A stretch of DNA of 8,446 bases from SIG440 sp045579055 (lineage in GTDB: Bacteria; Bacillota; Clostridia; Monoglobales; Monoglobaceae): positions 1 to 8,446 of the forward strand of contig JAZNLK010000002.1 in assembly GCA_045579055.1 (NCBI GenBank), given 5' to 3'. A model generated the notes under the pieces. That model saw only the letters and a list, made by a program, of their open reading frames with translations. It was not told where the DNA came from and made no database searches. Below, one piece after another: positions 5,211 to 8,446 of the stretch. Within the stretch, counting starts at the first letter, position 1; every line of letters starts with the position of its first letter. The position numbers and the translations under genes were made by a program.

Positions 5211-8200
5211 TTATTTATACAAATACACAATCGCTGACCTGGGAGTACCGCCTGAGTTCAGTATCATATGTCTGTACGACTCAGCCTCATAAGGCGACAA
5301 ATCGCTGATGTTTTTGATGGTTTTTTCATATGGATCACACAGGAAATTCTTTGTCAGCATATTCTTCATATAGACATATTCGCTGTATTCACCGCTGGTT
5401 TCATCCCGATACTGTGTCCGGAATGAATAAGTGGTATCGGTAAGCTTTGAAAGATCCGCAAACTGATAATAATAGGTCGCTATATATGTTGACACATTGG
5501 TTGAGCCAACGCAAAGCCACGATGCACGCTTCTGTTCGGGAAGTTGATTTTCGTCATAATCAAAAACTCTGTCCACTGCTGTAACGGTTTTTCTGCCATT
5601 CAGGGTCTGATACCTGATTATGTCTCCAAAGCCGATATCTGATGCACTCTTGATTAAAACACTTTCAAGTTCAGGATTTGCGGCAATGGTCTTCGCAAGC
5701 AAAATTCCATCCATCTGCCATTCATTGCCAAGATACTGTGTTGCAACACCATTTGTGGGAGCTGTGATAAACTCCTGATAATACAAACCGTGTTCAACCA
5801 AAATGGCATCCTCTTCCACATAAATAGTGGCTTTTTGCTGTGTCAGTACATTATAACCCGATATCTCAATATACACTGTTTCATCTGTTTGGTCGTATAC
5901 CGTAGAAACCTCTTCAACCAACAACGAAGGTGCAGCAGGGTCTGTTACAACATCATAGGTACCCTGCAAATCTGCATATTCCCTTCTCTGTGCCGCAAAC
6001 TTGAAGAAACCGGTTTCAGGGTTCTGCATATACAAATCAATATCGTGGTTTTTGATGTTCAGGTTTGTTGTCACATTAACCACTTCGGGATAAACCTGAT
6101 AATAATCATCGTACGCATATCCTGTCCAGAAGTCACCATTAACGGTACTGCTGTTTCCGTCGTCCTTCACCGGAAGAACAAAAACGGGAGATTTGTTTTC
6201 AATTTTTGCAGTTTGGGTGTGATTCAACCAGAAGGAGCCCGATGCCTTTGAATACATTTCTCTGCCCACACGGTTTTCAACAGAATAATTCATGGAAGTA
6301 TCTTCCTCATGCTCTGTTCGGTTTAGTGAATCCAGTTCGGCAATTTCATTGTTGCCATTCAGCTTGAAACACATAAAATTAAGTGTGTAAAATCCGTTTG
6401 CGTTCTGTGTCAGAATGTTTTTCAGTTCCTTTACTGAAACAGATACTCCATCCAGCTTGACCTTCTTTGCATAAGGATAAACTTCCCATTTGTTGTGCTG
6501 TGTGAAAACACGGCTGTAAAGAGGCTCATCAAAGCCTGATTCCTGCTTATGACCCTGGAAGAATCCAATGGTCCAGTCCTGACCCAAAACTTCTTCTGCC
6601 TTGGTCATCCACAAAATTCTGTCACTGTCATCCAAAAATACTGTCACCGTATCCCCCAGTGAAAACATTCCGGGGATATTGTCTTTTTCATAAGCAAATT
6701 CATACTCAACTCCGCTGAGCGTAAAGCTTTCACCTGATGTAGCTTCAATAACACGGTTTTCAAGCTTTTTGCACTCAACAATCCGCGCAACATCACCATC
6801 CGCTGATGTATAAAGCTTTACCACCTGATTTGCTTTCAGTCTCTTGAGCTTCTCCACATTGCCAAGATAGTTATAATATGTTACATTTTCTTCATCAAAT
6901 GTAAATCTTTGACCTTCGGAATCTGTCAGAGAAAGACGTTCATCCTGAACGAATACCGACATAAGACGGTGCACTGTGTATTCATTTACAAATACCACAT
7001 CAAACCTTCTGTCATCATTATTATCCAAAAGTGTAATATCACCGTTTTCTATAAGTAAATCGGAAGGCTGATATGAAAGCTGCACCACACCGTTGTAAAC
7101 CACATCATATTTTTCGGAAAGAGTATACTTTCGGCTTTTGTCAGATGAATCATAAGCCTTTATTACATTGCTTCTGATATCTGATTCCGTGCAATCCAAA
7201 GCCGATGCATCAATGACTATCTCACTGTTTTCCGGACTTTCCCAAAAGACGACAATTTTGTTGGGATTATCCTCATAGGTTCCCACCGTCACGTGCTTTC
7301 CTAGACTGTCTTTCAGCATATTTTCACTGTCATCAAAGGTTTTGCCACCCACGACTGCTTTAGTCGTATCGTTTGCAACTTTCTTTTCATCAATCAAAGA
7401 GGTCTTCTTGTTTTCCTGAACAACACCTTCATAAAGCGTCATCTTATACTTAGATTCAAGCAGGCTTTCTCTTTCTCGTCCAACTGCCGTATATCCGCCT
7501 GCAGCTGAATATATTATCTCTGCCTGAGGCTTGGTTATGGCATTTGCCATGATGATATATGCATCACCGCGTTTCAGGAAATCATAATATTCACCCGATG
7601 ATGTGTTTTCTTCCAGATCCAGCTTTTTGCCGTGTTTGATTACCGCCTGAATATAATATATGGGTTCAGCATACATTGATGTGTCATAGCCCATTGCTCT
7701 CAAAGTCATTAACAAAAAGTCCGCTCTGGTCACATAATCATTGGGACGGAATCGTGAATTACCGTCACCTGTGATATATCCCAAAGCATATGCTGTCTGG
7801 ATTGTGTCAAAGTATTGATTGGACTCATCAACGTCCAAAAATACGGGTGTGCTTATTGATTTCCCGTTGGTCACTTCACCATTAAAGACTTGCACAATCA
7901 GGCTGACAGCCGTTGCTCTTGTCATCAGGTTTCCCTGATTAAACTCACTTCCTTCAGGACACGCCCCAATTGCATTGAGCAAAGACAATGCTCCATATAG
8001 CTCTGTTCCCTTTTCCACATCATTGAAACTCAAGCCTTCTTTTTTCAGGGCACTCAAATCGGAATATACTTCAATTTCAGCCACGTGTGCAATGTTTGTG
8101 CCTGATTCCTTAGGCTTTTGAATTCGCACATAACGGAAAGGCAGACCGTTTGTTTCAAAAATGATATTCTCCATGTATGGCACCGGAGCGGGATCCATTT

Positions 8201-8446
8201 CATACTTAACAACCTCGCCCGAAAAATCTGCCGTATTTGAAAGCATCAGCACAAAATCCTTACGGTAATGTTCGATGTCAGAATCCCGACGTGGAACAAG
8301 CTCAACGGATGTAATCTGGTGCTGAGCACCCAAGTCTACCTGCACCCACATTTCATCGCCGGGGTTTGCACGTGTCCACCAAGTATTATAATTACCGTCT
8401 GTCACATAATAATCATATGCTCCATGCTGATATGAATAGGCGGTGG
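5211..8446 (-). CDS. SLH-anchored surface protein with discoidin-like domain and long beta-rich C-terminal region (N-terminus missing)
   Basis: The last 1,077 residues of a large surface protein; the frame is open to the right edge, so the start and any signal peptide or enzyme domain lie outside. The GTG at 8405 is an internal valine, because the discoidin motif continues upstream of it. Visible residues 1-128 are most of an F5/8 type C domain (DGNYNTWW, WVQVDLGA, ITSVELVPRR, FVLMLSN, FRYVRI, AEIEVYSDL). Residues 138-188 (FNDV...TRAT), 202-252 (FLDV, ITGDGNSRFRPNDYVTRAD) and 255-305 (KRGDAYIIM, degenerate) are SLH repeats, which bind secondary wall polymers. Residues 306-1077 are beta-rich and tyrosine-rich, including an acidic DNNDDRRFD loop at 474-482 that could bind calcium. 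I recognise the general style from clostridial SLH proteins but no named function. It is the first visible gene of the operon. Confidence 0.82.
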   Translation of the reverse strand, partial: TAYSYQHGAYDYYVTDGNYNTWWTRANPGDEMWVQVDLGAQHQITSVELVPRRDSDIEHYRKDFVLMLSNTADFSGEVVKYEMDPAPVPYMENIIFETNGLPFRYVRIQKPKESGTNIAHVAEIEVYSDLSALKKEGLSFNDVEKGTELYGALSLLNAIGACPEGSEFNQGNLMTRATAVSLIVQVFNGEVTNGKSISTPVFLDVDESNQYFDTIQTAYALGYITGDGNSRFRPNDYVTRADFLLMTLRAMGYDTSMYAEPIYYIQAVIKHGKKLDLEENTSSGEYYDFLKRGDAYIIMANAITKPQAEIIYSAAGGYTAVGRERESLLESKYKMTLYEGVVQENKKTSLIDEKKVANDTTKAVVGGKTFDDSENMLKDSLGKHVTVGTYEDNPNKIVVFWESPENSEIVIDASALDCTESDIRSNVIKAYDSSDKSRKYTLSEKYDVVYNGVVQLSYQPSDLLIENGDITLLDNNDDRRFDVVFVNEYTVHRLMSVFVQDERLSLTDSEGQRFTFDEENVTYYNYLGNVEKLKRLKANQVVKLYTSADGDVARIVECKKLENRVIEATSGESFTLSGVEYEFAYEKDNIPGMFSLGDTVTVFLDDSDRILWMTKAEEVLGQDWTIGFFQGHKQESGFDEPLYSRVFTQHNKWEVYPYAKKVKLDGVSVSVKELKNILTQNANGFYTLNFMCFKLNGNNEIAELDSLNRTEHEEDTSMNYSVENRVGREMYSKASGSFWLNHTQTAKIENKSPVFVLPVKDDGNSSTVNGDFWTGYAYDDYYQVYPEVVNVTTNLNIKNHDIDLYMQNPETGFFKFAAQRREYADLQGTYDVVTDPAAPSLLVEEVSTVYDQTDETVYIEISGYNVLTQQKATIYVEEDAILVEHGLYYQEFITAPTNGVATQYLGNEWQMDGILLAKTIAANPELESVLIKSASDIGFGDIIRYQTLNGRKTVTAVDRVFDYDENQLPEQKRASWLCVGSTNVSTYIATYYYQFADLSKLTDTTYSFRTQYRDETSGEYSEYVYMKNMLTKNFLCDPYEKTIKNISDLSPYEAESYRHMILNSGGTPRSAIVYLYK

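Noticed and set aside
4302..5237. A 311-codon open frame on the plus strand opposite the propeller gene
   Set aside because: It lies almost wholly antisense to a well-supported gene with family motifs. Its translation has no recognisable domain, and it lacks an independent context. It is a shadow frame.
5790..6251. A 153-codon plus-strand frame opposite the SLH protein gene
   Set aside because: It is antisense to a long continuous coding region, is rich in Cys and Ile as expected of a shadow, and shows no motif.
8403..8405. GTG at 8405 as the start of the SLH protein
   Set aside because: The frame stays open to the window edge, and the discoidin motif is already under way at this codon. No ribosome binding site precedes it, so it is an internal valine.

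Overview
The window looks like a carbohydrate-utilisation locus from a low-to-medium-GC Gram-positive anaerobe of the Clostridia, possibly a gut lineage such as Monoglobales or Oscillospirales. The evidence is GGAGG ribosome binding sites, S-layer homology (SLH) domains, discoidin-like (F5/8 type C) modules, a GH32/GH43-like beta-propeller protein and the start of an LplB-type sugar permease. No marker gene is present, so the lineage is an inference. Every gene I can support lies on the minus strand, so the window reads right to left.

Layout in order of transcription. (1) 8446 to 5211: the C-terminal 1,077 residues of a large exported protein whose start lies beyond the right edge. It has a discoidin-like domain, then about three SLH repeats for cell-wall attachment, then about 770 residues of beta-rich sequence of unknown function. 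(2) 5195 to 3723: a 490-residue protein without signal peptide, of a GH32/GH43-like five-bladed propeller type whose substrate is unknown to me. Only 15 bases separate it from gene 1, and its ribosome binding site fills that gap. (3) 3639 to 367: a 1,090-residue secreted protein with a signal peptide, a small beta domain and three two-domain units of discoidin-like character. The last two units are a 969-base in-frame tandem duplication, about 93% identical in protein. It has no visible catalytic domain or anchor. (4) 164 to 1: the first 54 residues of an LplB/UgpA-type ABC sugar permease, cut by the left edge and preceded by its own likely promoter.

The first three genes are probably one operon. 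A long AT-rich hairpin at 246-284 probably ends it, and a consensus -10 box just beyond the hairpin probably restarts transcription for the transporter. The suggested logic is surface binding of a glycan by the SLH-anchored and secreted discoidin proteins, uptake of oligosaccharides by the LplB-type transporter, and processing by the cytoplasmic propeller protein. The substrate cannot be read from the sequence.

The most notable points are the recent tandem duplication inside the secreted array, with one fully replaced five-residue block; a propeller enzyme of unassigned activity between two exported binding proteins; the mid-protein SLH block followed by a large unclassified C-terminal region; and the overlap of terminator and promoter ahead of the permease. 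I found no RNA genes, CRISPR arrays, insertion sequences or phage genes.
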